DNA from: Dysgonamonadaceae bacterium
GTDB lineage: Bacteria > Bacteroidota > Bacteroidia > Bacteroidales > Azobacteroidaceae
DNA length: 10,147 nt
Direction of reading: 5' to 3'
NCBI GenBank assembly: GCA_031276105.1
Contig: JAISNS010000345.1
Coordinates: forward strand, 1 to 10,147
Both the position numbers and the translations under genes were made by a program. This document shows positions 1 to 9,922 of this stretch, piece after piece; positions within the stretch are counted from its first letter, which is position 1, and each line of letters begins with the position of its first letter. The notes below the pieces were generated by a model. The model did not search any database and was not told where the DNA came from. It worked only from the letters and a program-made list of their open reading frames with translations.

Positions 1-73
1 ACTGCCTGTTGCCTGTGAAGGAAGCCTCACAGGGGCGACACTTTATTAACCACGTGCTTTCGCGTGCGGAGAG
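1..73. repeat. Left-edge non-coding segment with tandem 7-mer and hairpin
   Basis: This stretch lies downstream of the rfbD stop and runs off the window. It holds a tandem duplication of TGCCTGT (3-9 and 10-16) and a perfect 7-bp hairpin, CCTGTGA at 12-18 pairing with TCACAGG at 27-33 across an 8-nt loop. A second, weaker stem pairs CACG (51-54) with CGTG (63-66). No T-run follows the hairpin on either strand, so it is not a textbook intrinsic terminator, although it is placed where rfbD transcription would end. Plus-strand frame 3 stays open from the edge to a TAA at 75-77 and could be the tail of a gene, but it is too short to judge. The repeat structure is seen directly; any function is unknown. 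Confidence 0.45.
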
Positions 74-949
74 TTAACTCGACTGAAATTTAGCCAGGCA
101 TTTTTCCAAACTTTCTTCCCATCCGGGAACGGCGAGATGAAATGTTTTTTTGATTTTTGTCTTATCCAAAACGCTGTACATCGGGCGAATGGCTTTGGTC
201 GGATAGCCGGAGGTCGGTATCGGATTCAGCCGGCAGGTTGTGATGCCAGACAAGCGAAAGATTTTTTCCGTGAAATCGAACCATGTCGTAATCCCCTCAT
301 TGCTATAATGATAAATCCCCGAAGCGAAAGTCTGTGTGTTTTCGCTGAAAACGATGATATCCAAAATGGCTTTTGCCAAATCGGCGGCATAGGTGGGCGT
401 TCCGGTCTGGTCGCTGACAATGTTCAGTGCCGTTTTTTCTTTGCCTAAGCGAATCATGGTTTTCACAAAATTGTTGCCGAACGACGAATACAGCCAGGCC
501 GTGCGGATGATGAGGCTTTCCGGCGCATGCTTCAACAAAGCCGTTTCGCCGGCTTCCTTGCTTTTTCCGTAAACGGATTGCGGATGGGTCGCATCGGTTT
601 CTCTGTAGGGAAGCGTTGCCTTTCCGTCGAAAACATAGTCGGTCGAAACATGAATAATCTTTGCGTTTCCCTGCGCTGCTTCCGCCAGATTGCGGACAGC
701 GTCGCGGTTGATTTTGTAACACAATTCCGCGTCGTCTTCCGCCCGGTCGACCGCCGTATAAGCCGCGCAATTGACAACGTAGCGAATCGCGTTTTGTTCG
801 ATAAACTGTTCTGTTTCTTTTTTATTGCAAAGGTCTAAGGTGTCTATATCGGTGGCGAAAAAATGAAACGCCTGATATTGTGGGAATAATACTTGCAATT
901 CATTCCCCAATTGACCGTTTGCACCCGTAATCAGAATATTTATAGCCAT
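74..949 (-). CDS. rfbD: dTDP-4-dehydrorhamnose reductase (RfbD/RmlD)
   Basis: The 291-residue product is a cytoplasmic short-chain dehydrogenase/reductase. It catalyses the last step of dTDP-L-rhamnose synthesis, NAD(P)H-dependent reduction of dTDP-6-deoxy-L-lyxo-4-hexulose, and so supplies rhamnose for O-antigen or other surface glycans. Visible family marks are the Rossmann nucleotide-binding motif GANGQLG at residues 9-15, NCAAYTAVD at 60-68, STDYVFDG at 102-109 carrying the catalytic Thr103, and the YxxxK pair Tyr127/Lys131. Further marks are IRTAWLY at 148-154, DQTGTPTYAADLA at 180-192 and the C-terminal RPMYSVLD at 255-262. Length is typical and nothing looks broken. The ATG is supported by the Rossmann strand beginning at residue 3 and by a promoter about 32 nt upstream. 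The usual partners rfbA, rfbB and rfbC are not in the window; they may lie beyond the left edge. The gene appears to be transcribed apart from dedA, 251 bp upstream. Confidence 0.96.
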   Translation of the reverse strand: MAINILITGANGQLGNELQVLFPQYQAFHFFATDIDTLDLCNKKETEQFIEQNAIRYVVNCAAYTAVDRAEDDAELCYKINRDAVRNLAEAAQGNAKIIHVSTDYVFDGKATLPYRETDATHPQSVYGKSKEAGETALLKHAPESLIIRTAWLYSSFGNNFVKTMIRLGKEKTALNIVSDQTGTPTYAADLAKAILDIIVFSENTQTFASGIYHYSNEGITTWFDFTEKIFRLSGITTCRLNPIPTSGYPTKAIRPMYSVLDKTKIKKTFHLAVPGWEESLEKCLAKFQSS

Positions 950-981
950 TATTTTAGTGTTTATATTTTATTGATTTTGCG

Positions 982-1008
982 CAAATGTACGAAATAATTA
1001 TGATTCAA
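982..1008 (-). promoter_or_regulatory. Bacteroidetes-type promoter of rfbD
   Basis: Read on the minus strand, TACATTTG (989 down to 982) is a perfect match to the Bacteroidetes -7 consensus TAnnTTTG. A TTG (1008-1006) lies 16 nt further upstream as a possible -33 element; that spacing is shorter than the usual roughly 19-21, so the upstream box is weak. Transcription would start near 975, leaving a leader of about 25 nt before the rfbD ATG. The leader is A/T-rich with no Shine-Dalgarno sequence, which is usual in this phylum. The promoter indicates that rfbD can be expressed independently of the ruvA-sprA-dedA unit. Confidence 0.6.
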
Positions 1009-1087
1009 TACCGAATGTTGCCGTCCGGTTTTTGGGGGGGAAGGTGGTTGTCTTTCTACCCCGAGCTGCGCCTGACGGCTTGCAATA

Positions 1088-1162
1088 AGAATTAAGAATT
1101 AGAAATTGCGCGAAGCACGCTAAACAACCGCCGCTTCGCACAATTCCTAATTTTTAATTTCT
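1088..1162. repeat. Long imperfect inverted repeat between dedA and rfbD
   Basis: A 29-nt left arm (1088-1116) pairs with a 30-nt right arm (1133-1162) with three mismatches and one single-base indel, around a 16-nt loop. Each arm has an outer A/T-rich half (AATTAA, AATTAG) and an inner G/C-rich half ending in GCGAAGC/GCTTCGC at the loop. In RNA from either strand it would fold into a long hairpin. It sits 39 bp beyond the dedA stop, so it may end or stabilise the dedA transcript, but no clean T-tract follows. It could equally be a small interspersed palindromic element. The pairing is seen directly; the role is inferred. Confidence 0.7.
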
Positions 1163-1186
1163 AAAGCTTCCAAACCGCCGCTTCGC
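1126..1186. repeat. 14-bp direct repeat AACCGCCGCTTCGC (two copies)
   Basis: AACCGCCGCTTCGC occurs exactly at 1126-1139 and again at 1173-1186. The first copy spans the loop and inner right arm of the inverted repeat; the second lies just before the dedA stop. The second copy extends to GCTTCGCGC (1180-1188), a perfect 9-nt complement of GCGCGAAGC (1108-1116) in the left arm, whereas the first copy matches 8 of 9. The left arm could therefore pair with either copy. This suggests a partial duplication inside the spacer. Confidence 0.7.
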
Positions 1187-1200
1187 GCCGTTTTCAGTTT

Positions 1201-1845
1201 TTATCTTTTAGTTTTTAGTTTAATTATCTCGAAGATTCCCGGCAAAAGCGACACAAATATGATAACGATAATCAGCAGGCTAAGGTTCTTTTTGACAAAT
1301 TCCTGTTCGCCGAAAAGGAATCCGGCATACATGAATAAAGGTACCCAAACGATACCGCCGAATACATTGTAGCTGAAAAAACGGAAATAAGTCATTTTAC
1401 CCATCCCGGCAACGAAAGGGGCAAAAGTCCGTATAATCGGAACAAAGCGGGCAATGATAATCGTTTTCCCTCCGTGCTTTTCATAAAAATTGTGTGTCTT
1501 TTCCAGATAGGATTGCTTGAATATCTTAGAGTTGGGATTGCTGAAAAGTTTCTCCCCAAAAAATTTACCGATGAGATAATTGGAGGCGTCGCCCAAAATA
1601 GCGGCTGCAACCAGCAATAAAACCATCAAATGCACATTGATGTGATTGTCGCCGATAGCGGCTAATGTTCCGGCCACGAACAGCAATGAATCGCCGGGTA
1701 AAAAAGGCGTGACAACTAATCCGGTTTCACAGAAAATGATCAGGAAGAGAATGGCGTAAATCCATAATCCGTAATCACGTACCAACTCGGCTAAGTGAAC
1801 GTCGAGATGAAGAATAAAGTCAATAAGAAATTGTATTACTTCCAT
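1201..1845 (-). CDS. DedA-family integral membrane protein
   Basis: The 214-residue product is an inner-membrane protein of the DedA superfamily (SNARE-associated/VTT domain). Members support membrane homeostasis and envelope integrity, and some (B. subtilis UptA) return undecaprenyl phosphate across the membrane; which substrate this one handles is not shown by sequence. Hydrophobic segments lie at about 27-60, 72-90, 128-148, 158-178 and 188-208. Diagnostic motifs are E40[12 protein letters not shown]52, GDASNYLIG at 85-93, and FYEKHGGK at 120-127 followed by [18 protein letters not shown] at 132-149. Glu40, Asp52, Arg133 and Arg139 fit the four membrane-embedded charged residues needed in E. 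coli YqjA/YghB. Length is normal for the family. The ATG lies 22 bp after the sprA stop with only an A-rich leader, so co-transcription with sprA is likely. No specific gene symbol is justified. Confidence 0.93.
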   Translation of the reverse strand: MEVIQFLIDFILHLDVHLAELVRDYGLWIYAILFLIIFCETGLVVTPFLPGDSLLFVAGTLAAIGDNHINVHLMVLLLVAAAILGDASNYLIGKFFGEKLFSNPNSKIFKQSYLEKTHNFYEKHGGKTIIIARFVPIIRTFAPFVAGMGKMTYFRFFSYNVFGGIVWVPLFMYAGFLFGEQEFVKKNLSLLIIVIIFVSLLPGIFEIIKLKTKR

Positions 1846-1867
1846 TTTGTTTCTATTAAATTTGTAT

Positions 1868-4800
1868 TTATCTTGAAAAACTAATTTTTAAACTGATTCC
1901 GAAATTGGATTTCGACAAAGGGTAAGCCGTCGATGAAACCAGCGGTTTACTGATCTGCTTGTCGTAGAAAGCCTGAAAGGTAAGCATCCGGCTCATCGTA
2001 TAGTCGCCGGTTATTTTAATCATGGTTTGGGAATCGCCCTGAGTGGCTTGGGTGAAATTGTCCTGAATCTTGCGAATCAAATCCTGCGACAGGCGATAGC
2101 TGATTCCCGCCGACAGGCGAAATTCGTTGTTGAAGTTTTCGCCTCCGGTTTTCGGCAGTTTGAGGACTTTATTGAAGTTCTCGAAGCGATAACCGATGTC
2201 CACGCCGAACTCGTTGCTGATTCGTTCCACGATTTGATAGGCCGAAACATTGAGGTTGACGTCGTGTCGCGTCTTATAATCCATTTTCAACGTCATGTTA
2301 TTATTAAACGTGGAATTGAGTCGGATGAGCGGATCGAAATTCTCGGTAATATTGACGCTCGTGATGCTGTAAGCCGAAGAAAGGTAGGGATCGCCGCTCA
2401 ATTGACTGCGGATGAAACCGATGCCGTCGCTCAATTCCTCCCAGTCCAAAATGGAACTGTAAGCGCCTATCGAATACGTACATTTGTATTCGTGTTCTAA
2501 AATAAACGATTTGAAATGGTTACGGATGATGGGTATCTGTATAAATCCTTCATACCGCGCCCGCCAGTTGGGAAGTAAACTTTTTAATGCCGGAAAGAAC
2601 GAAAGGCTTGTCGAACGGGGATTCTTGCCGACGTAGGCGGAATAAAATGCCGGAATGAGCACGTCGATAGAGTTTGTATGGAAGCCGGAATGGGCTTGAC
2701 TGATATGTGCATAGCGTTGATTCAGACGCGCGGCAATGATTTCGCGGTTTTTGAGGAACGTTTCAAACGTTTTGGAATAATAGCCGTTGGCCGGATCCGG
2801 TTTTTCAAAAATCGACCGGAGCGCGATGGTCGTCATATTGAAACTGCCGTTGAAACGCGCCGAAGGATTGTCGTACATATAATAAATATCCTTTCGGTGC
2901 GAATGGGTTTGGGTGGCCGAAAGATTGATTTGCATTCCGGCGAATGGCTCCAGCAGGGCGGTGAAAGAGAATACTTTGGTTCGGTCGAACATGGCGGGGA
3001 CAACGTTGTCTTCGTTCTTTATTAACCAGTCGTTCCGGCTGGCTTTTCCCAAATAATCTTCACCGGTAAAGCCGAAGGCGAAATCCAGTCCCGGCGTAGC
3101 GCCGAACGGCGAGCTGCCCTGTCCGAAGAAATCCCCGACAGCCGGACGGAAGCCCGGAATCATCAGGCCACTTGTTTCGTTATAAGAGAATCCGACGGTA
3201 CGTACCATCATTAGTCCCCGTGTGGCGATTTGCGCTATTTTGTACCAAGTTTCATCTTCCAGCGGCGGCAATTGGGTGATGGATAATTTGAGCAGCACCG
3301 AATCTTTATTCTTGATTTCGATGGAGTTATTATCCAATTTTTTGTATTGAATTTCGTAGCGTCGCCCGTTGGCTCCCCTGGCGCTTACCCGCACTCGTTT
3401 ATTGTCTAAGGAGTGACGGACAACGGTGGATGAATCGGTGTTCAAGCGGACTTCGCCTTCGTATTTCTTTCTCCGTTTTTCTCTTTCCACCGCTTTTTTG
3501 GTTTCATCCTGTTTGTTGTTTCGCTGGTTATTGCGGAGGTTCGACGATTTGCTCAAAGTAAATTTTTTGTTTGTTTCTTCCAGAAACTTGTTTTTATTGT
3601 AAAGCGACAGTAAGTTGAATGAGGCGTTGTCGATGCCGAACGTGCGTGTATTTTTGATCGTATTGCCGATTTCGATTGTTTCGTCTTCGATACTTGCCCC
3701 TCTGTCCCAGAGATAGGTGGCGGTATAAGTCAAACCTGCATTGATGAAATTCAAAGCCGGAATGTTTTTGAAGGGCAGGGCGTAGGTGGCCGAAAACGTT
3801 TGGTTATAGTGCATGGGGGTTCCCCAGTTCCGGATGCTTTGCCAGACGGAGTCTTTCCAGAGTTGGTAGTCGTTGTAATTGAGTTTTTTATTGACCTGTA
3901 CATGGGGCGTTTCGACGCGGGCTTCCGTTCCTGTGGCGAGGTTCATTTTCAGGTTTTTGGTCAAATCCCATTGGAGGGTAAAGTCGCGGTTCCAGAAAAA
4001 TTCTTCCCGGAAGGAAGCCGGCATTTTATAGGCTCCGGCATTTCCGATGTCGCGCAATTGGAGTTCGAAATAGTTGCGGTAGAGGTCGGATGTAAACGAG
4101 ATACTGTTCGGCAAATAGCCGATTCCGATGTCTTGCAGGAAATTCGTTTGTCCCCGTTGACTTCTTGCGGGGGAATTGTTGGAAGGAGACGGCGAGGAAC
4201 TGTTTTTATCCGTCTTGTTTCCGGCGCTTTTGCCGAACGGCTGCCAAGGCTTTACCATGGGCGAATAATGGTAAGAGAGGATAAAGCGGGTATCGGTTTG
4301 CCGTTCGTATTCGGTGGTTGCATTTTGCGTGTGTATTTCGGAAGCGGAATAGCCGAAAGTGAAATTGGCGGGGTCGTAAGGCATGGGCGTTTTGCTGGTT
4401 ATATTCACCTGCATGTTGTTGATGTCTAACGAACGGTTGATTACGCGGTCTAAGGCAAAACTTTTGATGGAGTCTTTCTCGGCTTTGCTTCCGGCGGCGT
4501 CCAAGGCATCTTTCAGGAGGATGTCCTGATCGAGCGGATTGTATTTGGGACTGACTACGTCTTCGCTGTACGAAAAGAATACGGGGAATTTCACTTTGTT
4601 TTCGGGGAAAAACTTGCCGAGTTCTATTTGGGTGGATATGCTGAAATATTGTTTATCGTCGAGATTGCGGTCCATGATTCCCTGGTCGATGCTTCCGAAT
4701 CCGGCGGTTTCTTTTTTGCCGACCAGGTTGATGGAAGCCAAATCGGAAAGTCCGAGAAAGAGGTTGGCGTTTCCTGCCCAGCCGCCGTCTTCGTTAAATT

Positions 4801-7800
4801 CGGTCAGCCGCAGTTCGTCGAACCATACTTCGGCCGATTTGTATCCTTTCGAATTGTTGCGGACGCCGATCATGATTACTTTGATTTCGGAAATGCTCGG
4901 ATTGCCGACGACGGTCATTTTGTTCATCGGATTGGCCGGATCGTATTCCGAGAAAGGCGTGAAAAAGGTGACTTTCGAGTCTTCTTTCCGTTTTTCCCGG
5001 TTTCGGTTCAGTTTGAGGTTGGTTAAGTATTCAAACGGGAAGTCGAACATGTTTCCCCGGGGCCATACCGCTTCCCGGTCGGCGCTAACGCCCTGCGAAT
5101 AGGAGCCGGGAGCCGTTAACCGCAACGGTATTTCGTATTCGTAATAATTGTTTTTATAATCCGACCCCAAGCGCAAAAAGATGGACAGTTCGTTATCGCG
5201 GAGATTATCGGTAGTCTCGGGCAGTCTTTCGGCATGGACAAACATTTGCAGCCGGCGGTATTGCCGGGTATCCAGGCCGGTACTTTTGTAAATGGCTCTT
5301 GCGTCGCCGGGCGACAGGTTCGTGATGCGGGCGGCCAGCGACTGTTCGTTTTCCATCCGGAGTTGCGGTTGACCGGGGTCGATCATCCGGTTTACGCCCG
5401 GAGGCATGATATAGTTGACCGGACTTTTATCGCCGTTTTCTTCAATGTTAACGGTAGAAAGACTGATACTTGTTGCGGCATCGGCCGGCGGAGGGAGGTT
5501 CGGATTGGAGAGGTCTTTGTTGTAAACCCGCCATTCGCCCCTGACCAATTCGAAGGTACCGAACCGGAGGATGACCGAATCGGTAAAGTTGGTCAAAAAC
5601 ATTCGCATGAAACGGATGCTTTTGAAATCCCGAATTTCGCCGATGGGGTCTCTATGTTCGTGGATGGGGATTTTGAACAGATACCAGTTAATGCTTTCGC
5701 GTTTGTCGTTTTTCAGCCAGGGGGTTGTTTCCCGTTTATCGACAATGTAATTCGTTCCGACAACCAAATCTTTGGGACGGATGGAAACTTTGTACTGGAA
5801 ATATTTTTCGGTTTCGTTTAAGGTATTGTCCTGATTGATGTCTTCAACATCCGGAATTAATTGAGCGGCCGTGTTATAGCTTTCCTGCGAATCGTTGGCG
5901 TCGGCCGAATTACCTTCCGTTCCGTTATAATGTTTGTAGCGCGCCAGCACCGGCGTTTCTTTGGCGTCGTAATCCGATCCGCGGAAGTAGTGGTAAGTAT
6001 CTCCGGCGGGGTCGTTTAAGGGAGAAAGCGGGTCTTGCTCCATTGCCTGAATGGTAGCCGGGTCTAAGCGGTTGCGCAATTCGTTTACGTAGGCGGCATA
6101 CGAGGGGTGGTTAAATTCGTCTTGGGTACTTAATCCGTTGAGTCCTACGTCTTGCGCTTTCCGGTTGTTGACGTCGAAGGCATACACTAAAGATTGTTGT
6201 TTGGGAACGACGCCCCAAACGGTTTGTTCGACTTTCGTGCGGTCGCCGTCGGTGGGCAAGCCGTTTTCAAAGAATTTCTTTTCGTCTTTCAGAACGTCTT
6301 CCGATATGTCGCCTAAATTGAAATAGAGGTCTCCTCCCTGCGATTGCGGTTCATAAATGAAGGGATCCATCAACCAAAATTCGATGTGTTCGATGTTGTT
6401 GGCTTCGAAATCGGTCAATCCGCTTTCCATTCGCCTGAAAATGCCGCCCCAGCGTTTTTGTGGATCCGATAATTTGCCGTCGGGATTCATTCCGGCAGCA
6501 TCCAGGTTGTAGGGGCCTCTTTCTTTGGGATAAAAAGCGACGTTGAGAACCGGAACGGTCGCCGATTCGTTGTAACGCTGGTCTTTATTGGGAAACAATT
6601 CGTCTTCCAATACTTCCCTCACATAATGATTCGACAACTGATTCAAATCGTTTTTGATATGATAAGGGGTCAATGACGATTTCCGGGTAAACAATCCGTC
6701 GATATAGTACCAGGCCAGCAGCGCGCGGTTTTTCCCGTATATGAGGCTATCGCTCCACTGGGCTTCCTTGAATGAGGCGGGCGTTGCCGCCAAGTGCCAG
6801 GAAAAGGGCGAACGGAGGTCGTTGGGCATCTTGGCTCTTTCGAAATCGTCGATATAGGAATAGTCGCCGCCGTATTCGCTCCGGTAATGTCCGGCGATGA
6901 GTTGTGCATATTCCGCGCTGAATGTGATTTGCGAAGGAGCCGTTAAATCGACAAAAGGCAGTTTATCCAACAGATTGGTCAGCCAGTACGAGGAGGTGGA
7001 ATAGTTGGTATTGAATCCGAACAGCGTATTGTTGATGGATTCTTCGCCCGGCTGGGTTTTCAGGGTCATCGGCATTTCGCTCAGGTTCATGATGGTAGCG
7101 CCGAAGTTGAATTTGGGCGAGAAAGCGTAATTCAGGTTCAGCCCCATCAGGGTTTTCCGCTGCATCCCAAACATGGACTGGTTTTCGGACGACACTTCGA
7201 TTTTGGCGTTTTCGTAAGCCGGATTGATAACATTAACGTTTCCCGAAGCATAATCGACAATATAATCGACGTTCTCTTTCAGCAAGACGCCGTTGGCCAT
7301 GACGCGAACCGAACCGCGGGCAACGTTGAATCCGTCCAAACTGATGTTGGAACTGCCGCCGCCTTTGTATTCGCCTTTGAGGATAAATTTGTTTTTTTCG
7401 GCCACCTGACGGGCGGCGGTTAATGTTGTGTCGTATAATTCTTCGTAAACGTACCGGTTGGCGATGGTATCTACGCCGATAGCTGTTCGCAAATGTTGTC
7501 CGAACGGTTCGATTACGGGAAAGATGATTTTTCCCCATTGTGACATCACCGTGTAGTTTTCGACATAATCAAAGAATCCATCCTGATAAGGTTCTCCTCT
7601 CGAATCGAGGCGATCGAGGTTTAGCACCCGGAGTAACAGTTCATTGGCTTTCTTTCCTTCCGTAAGGTAATTCAGGTAAACGCCGTTCGAATCGTTCAGG
7701 TATTGAATATCCAGCCGGAATTTATCTCTTTCGATATTCCGGTTGGCGATGGTGTACACATTTTTCATCATCAGCCGCCAGGTCGGCGAATTGGGCGAAA

Positions 7801-9277
7801 TGGTTGTTCCTTTCAGCAGTTTCAGGAACAGGCTGCCGCCGACATTATCGGGATTATCCGAAAATTCCCCCACTTTATATACCTGATCGCGGTAGCTGTA
7901 TTCGTAAGCGACGGCCAGCACTTCGTCCGGTTGCAGGGGACTCCGGAGGCTGATGTAACCCAACTGGTCGTTGAAGAGGTATTCGTTCGGGTCTAATTTC
8001 CGGGCGTTTTCTATCTTTTCGTAGTCGAATCCGCCTTCCAGTCCCGAAGAGCCGAGCGTGGAATTGACTTTACTGATGTCGCGGATCGCCGGATAAAGGG
8101 TGAGCAGGTTTTCATATAAATTATTGGCGTAGTTGTTGGGCAAGTCGTTTCCGCCGGCGGGAGTTACCGTTGAGTTGCTGATGTGGCTGTTTTCGCCGAG
8201 GTCGGCAAAAGCCACAATGTTTCGGGCTTCATTATAATAGCCGCGTTTATTGGTTACCCATACTTCGATGCGGTTGATTTTGACTCCCGATTTGATGTAC
8301 GGCAGTTTGCTCAACGCTTCGTCGTAATGGTCGTAAAAATAATGGCCGATGAGGAAGTGAGTGTTTTCGTCGTAGTTATCTACGCTTAATTCAAAGGGAG
8401 TTACCTGTACATTTCCTTTGGAAGACATGGAGCGGGATTGCGATTCCTGTTGAGAAAAAATAGCGCCGACCGTCAGTTTGCCAAACTGCAATTCGGTTTT
8501 AATACCAAAAAGCGCCGCGCCACCCCGTATCAGGGAGTTGGTTGTGTTCATGCTTACGTTTCCGGCTTCCAGGGTTTTAATTATTTCGTCTTCCTTGCCG
8601 GTGTAGGCTAATTTTATTTTTTTGGTATCGAAATCAAAAGTTGATTCCGTGTTGTAATTCATATCAAAATTGATTTTATCGCCGACCGAAGCGGTTGCTT
8701 TGGCCTGTATTTGGGCGTCGAAATCGAAAGCGGTGCGGTTTCGCTGCCGTTCCGTTAAGGTGGGGTTTCCGGTGATTGTCCGGTTGATGCCGGCTTTCAA
8801 TGTGATTCCGCCATCGACCTGAAAGCGGACGCCGCCCGGCCCGAACAGTTTTTCGGCGGGGCCTAAGTCGAATTTGAAATCAAACATGGAAAGTCCGTCT
8901 TTCGATTTTCCGTCGTCGCCCGAAAATTCTTCGTTTTGCCGGGACTTGAAATAGGAATCCATGCTCTGTTGAAGAGAATAGCGGATATATTCGTCTCTTG
9001 TGAGGCTGATGGGGGTAGTCAGGTCTGCTCCGCCGATTTTGGAGCGCAGTTCGTAGCGGTTGGTTAACGGATTATATTCAAATCCGTTGTTGAAATTCTC
9101 CGGCGTATCCAGGTCAACCGGATAATTGGTCGTTACATCTTCGTATTTTTCGGGCACAATGGGCGAAACGGGAAAAAGGGGCGGATCGGGATTCATATCC
9201 GCATTGAGGCGGCTAAACCCTGTGGCAATTCCCCAAAGGATGAAGCCGGTAACGATATATTTTTTCCGGATTCTCAT
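1868..9277 (-). CDS. sprA: SprA/Sov, type IX secretion outer-membrane translocon
   Basis: The 2469-residue protein matches SprA of Flavobacterium johnsoniae and Sov of Porphyromonas gingivalis, the giant single-chain beta-barrel (36 strands in the known structure) through which T9SS cargo crosses the outer membrane. A signal peptide is visible: basic RIRKK, hydrophobic residues 7-21 and likely cleavage after Ala26. Family-typical stretches include [13 protein letters not shown] (145-157), [15 protein letters not shown] (236-250), [10 protein letters not shown] near 810, [14 protein letters not shown] near 855, EDELFPNKD near 893, [15 protein letters not shown] near 920, [12 protein letters not shown] near 960 and [13 protein letters not shown] near 1480. 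These cover the two SprA_N-type regions, followed by a long beta-strand-rich C-terminal half ending at FSR. Two hydrophilic inserts stand out: Ser/Pro/Asn-rich at about 1685-1710 and Lys/Arg/Glu-rich at about 1905-1940. The frame is uninterrupted and of usual length. The start is fixed by the TAATG overlap with ruvA and the signal peptide. Loss in relatives blocks secretion of gingipains or gliding adhesins. Confidence 0.97.
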   Translation of the reverse strand: MRIRKKYIVTGFILWGIATGFSRLNADMNPDPPLFPVSPIVPEKYEDVTTNYPVDLDTPENFNNGFEYNPLTNRYELRSKIGGADLTTPISLTRDEYIRYSLQQSMDSYFKSRQNEEFSGDDGKSKDGLSMFDFKFDLGPAEKLFGPGGVRFQVDGGITLKAGINRTITGNPTLTERQRNRTAFDFDAQIQAKATASVGDKINFDMNYNTESTFDFDTKKIKLAYTGKEDEIIKTLEAGNVSMNTTNSLIRGGAALFGIKTELQFGKLTVGAIFSQQESQSRSMSSKGNVQVTPFELSVDNYDENTHFLIGHYFYDHYDEALSKLPYIKSGVKINRIEVWVTNKRGYYNEARNIVAFADLGENSHISNSTVTPAGGNDLPNNYANNLYENLLTLYPAIRDISKVNSTLGSSGLEGGFDYEKIENARKLDPNEYLFNDQLGYISLRSPLQPDEVLAVAYEYSYRDQVYKVGEFSDNPDNVGGSLFLKLLKGTTISPNSPTWRLMMKNVYTIANRNIERDKFRLDIQYLNDSNGVYLNYLTEGKKANELLLRVLNLDRLDSRGEPYQDGFFDYVENYTVMSQWGKIIFPVIEPFGQHLRTAIGVDTIANRYVYEELYDTTLTAARQVAEKNKFILKGEYKGGGSSNISLDGFNVARGSVRVMANGVLLKENVDYIVDYASGNVNVINPAYENAKIEVSSENQSMFGMQRKTLMGLNLNYAFSPKFNFGATIMNLSEMPMTLKTQPGEESINNTLFGFNTNYSTSSYWLTNLLDKLPFVDLTAPSQITFSAEYAQLIAGHYRSEYGGDYSYIDDFERAKMPNDLRSPFSWHLAATPASFKEAQWSDSLIYGKNRALLAWYYIDGLFTRKSSLTPYHIKNDLNQLSNHYVREVLEDELFPNKDQRYNESATVPVLNVAFYPKERGPYNLDAAGMNPDGKLSDPQKRWGGIFRRMESGLTDFEANNIEHIEFWLMDPFIYEPQSQGGDLYFNLGDISEDVLKDEKKFFENGLPTDGDRTKVEQTVWGVVPKQQSLVYAFDVNNRKAQDVGLNGLSTQDEFNHPSYAAYVNELRNRLDPATIQAMEQDPLSPLNDPAGDTYHYFRGSDYDAKETPVLARYKHYNGTEGNSADANDSQESYNTAAQLIPDVEDINQDNTLNETEKYFQYKVSIRPKDLVVGTNYIVDKRETTPWLKNDKRESINWYLFKIPIHEHRDPIGEIRDFKSIRFMRMFLTNFTDSVILRFGTFELVRGEWRVYNKDLSNPNLPPPADAATSISLSTVNIEENGDKSPVNYIMPPGVNRMIDPGQPQLRMENEQSLAARITNLSPGDARAIYKSTGLDTRQYRRLQMFVHAERLPETTDNLRDNELSIFLRLGSDYKNNYYEYEIPLRLTAPGSYSQGVSADREAVWPRGNMFDFPFEYLTNLKLNRNREKRKEDSKVTFFTPFSEYDPANPMNKMTVVGNPSISEIKVIMIGVRNNSKGYKSAEVWFDELRLTEFNEDGGWAGNANLFLGLSDLASINLVGKKETAGFGSIDQGIMDRNLDDKQYFSISTQIELGKFFPENKVKFPVFFSYSEDVVSPKYNPLDQDILLKDALDAAGSKAEKDSIKSFALDRVINRSLDINNMQVNITSKTPMPYDPANFTFGYSASEIHTQNATTEYERQTDTRFILSYHYSPMVKPWQPFGKSAGNKTDKNSSSPSPSNNSPARSQRGQTNFLQDIGIGYLPNSISFTSDLYRNYFELQLRDIGNAGAYKMPASFREEFFWNRDFTLQWDLTKNLKMNLATGTEARVETPHVQVNKKLNYNDYQLWKDSVWQSIRNWGTPMHYNQTFSATYALPFKNIPALNFINAGLTYTATYLWDRGASIEDETIEIGNTIKNTRTFGIDNASFNLLSLYNKNKFLEETNKKFTLSKSSNLRNNQRNNKQDETKKAVEREKRRKKYEGEVRLNTDSSTVVRHSLDNKRVRVSARGANGRRYEIQYKKLDNNSIEIKNKDSVLLKLSITQLPPLEDETWYKIAQIATRGLMMVRTVGFSYNETSGLMIPGFRPAVGDFFGQGSSPFGATPGLDFAFGFTGEDYLGKASRNDWLIKNEDNVVPAMFDRTKVFSFTALLEPFAGMQINLSATQTHSHRKDIYYMYDNPSARFNGSFNMTTIALRSIFEKPDPANGYYSKTFETFLKNREIIAARLNQRYAHISQAHSGFHTNSIDVLIPAFYSAYVGKNPRSTSLSFFPALKSLLPNWRARYEGFIQIPIIRNHFKSFILEHEYKCTYSIGAYSSILDWEELSDGIGFIRSQLSGDPYLSSAYSITSVNITENFDPLIRLNSTFNNNMTLKMDYKTRHDVNLNVSAYQIVERISNEFGVDIGYRFENFNKVLKLPKTGGENFNNEFRLSAGISYRLSQDLIRKIQDNFTQATQGDSQTMIKITGDYTMSRMLTFQAFYDKQISKPLVSSTAYPLSKSNFGISLKISFSR

Positions 9278-9279
9278 TA
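9275..9279 (-). promoter_or_regulatory. ruvA-sprA stop/start overlap (TAATG)
   Basis: On the minus strand the ruvA stop TAA (9279-9277) and the sprA start ATG (9277-9275) share one A, giving TAATG. Such overlaps commonly allow terminating ribosomes to reinitiate, so sprA translation may be coupled to ruvA. This also supports the chosen sprA start. The overlap is seen directly; coupling is inferred. Confidence 0.75.
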
Positions 9280-9861
9280 AAGCATTTTCAAAGCATTCTT
9301 GATGAGTTGTTCGACGGTCAGGCCGGGATTTTCCCTTGTAATTTTGCCGACTACTTTCTGCGAAGCGGGTTGGTTGAATCCGAGCATGACTAATGCGGAT
9401 ACGGCTTCTTGGGCAACTTCGGAAACGGGGGCGGTTTGCGTTTGAGCGTTTAGCGCTTCTCCGACTTTCACTTTGTCTTTCAAGTCGATAATGATTCGTT
9501 CTGCGGTTTTATTCCCGATTCCTTTCACGGTTTTCAACGCGGACGAATTGCCGGAAGCGATGATGCCTTCCAGTTCGTAAACGGCTAAGGAAGATAAAAC
9601 CATACGCGCCGTATTGGCGCCGACGCCGGATACGGATATTAGTAAAAGGAACAAATCGCGCTCCCGTTTTTCCATGAATCCAAACAGTTGACGGACGTCT
9701 TCCCGGATGGCTTCGTAAACATACAACTTGGCGTTTTTTAATCCGGTAAGAGCGGAATACGTGTTTAATGAAATATGAGCAAGATACCCGATTCCGCCCA
9801 CTTCGATTACTACCGAAGCGGGCGTCAATTCGTCAATTTCTCCTTTGATATAATCTAACAT
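9277..9861 (-). CDS. ruvA: Holliday junction branch-migration protein RuvA
   Basis: The 194-residue product is the DNA-binding subunit of RuvAB. It tetramerises on Holliday junctions and loads the RuvB motor for branch migration before RuvC resolution in recombination and repair. The three-domain layout is clear. The OB-fold domain (about 1-63) starts MLDYIKGEI and contains REDVRQLFGF (53-62), where Glu54-Asp55 match the acidic pin (E55/D56) of E. coli RuvA. Domain II carries two helix-hairpin-helix motifs, SVSGVGANTARMVLS (76-90) and TVKGIGNKTAERIIIDLK (111-128). A flexible linker (about 134-146) leads to the small RuvB-contacting domain III (147-194), with EAVSALVMLGF. Length is normal. ruvB and ruvC are not adjacent. 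The TAATG overlap with sprA reproduces a ruvA-sprA pairing known in other Bacteroidota; no functional link is known. Confidence 0.97.
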   Translation of the reverse strand: MLDYIKGEIDELTPASVVIEVGGIGYLAHISLNTYSALTGLKNAKLYVYEAIREDVRQLFGFMEKRERDLFLLLISVSGVGANTARMVLSSLAVYELEGIIASGNSSALKTVKGIGNKTAERIIIDLKDKVKVGEALNAQTQTAPVSEVAQEAVSALVMLGFNQPASQKVVGKITRENPGLTVEQLIKNALKML

Positions 9862-9922
9862 AGACTGGTTTGCATTAGCTAATACGTAGATAATAACGGA
9901 GAAAAAGCCAAAAGCGTATAAA

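Noticed and set aside
12..33. Intrinsic terminator after rfbD
   Set aside because: The 7-bp hairpin is perfect but no T-rich tract follows on either strand, so I list it only as a hairpin.
303..770. 155-codon alternative minus-strand frame inside rfbD
   Set aside because: It is out of frame with the clearly conserved rfbD product and is rich in Arg, as expected of an off-frame translation.
1916..1924. Possible promoter for dedA inside the 3' end of sprA (TACCCTTTG on the minus strand)
   Set aside because: The gap between TA and TTTG is three bases rather than two, and there is no matching -33 element; read-through from sprA is simpler.
3800..4429. 209-codon plus-strand open frame opposite sprA
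   Set aside because: It is antisense to a confidently identified sprA segment, has no recognisable domain, and resembles the shadow frames common opposite long genes of this composition.
4539..5102. 187-codon plus-strand open frame opposite sprA
   Set aside because: It overlaps another plus-strand open frame at 4628-5026 as well as sprA; at most one could be real and neither shows protein-like motifs.
5234..5821. 195-codon plus-strand open frame opposite sprA
   Set aside because: It lies wholly within conserved sprA sequence, has no promoter or leader of its own that I can see, and no family resemblance.
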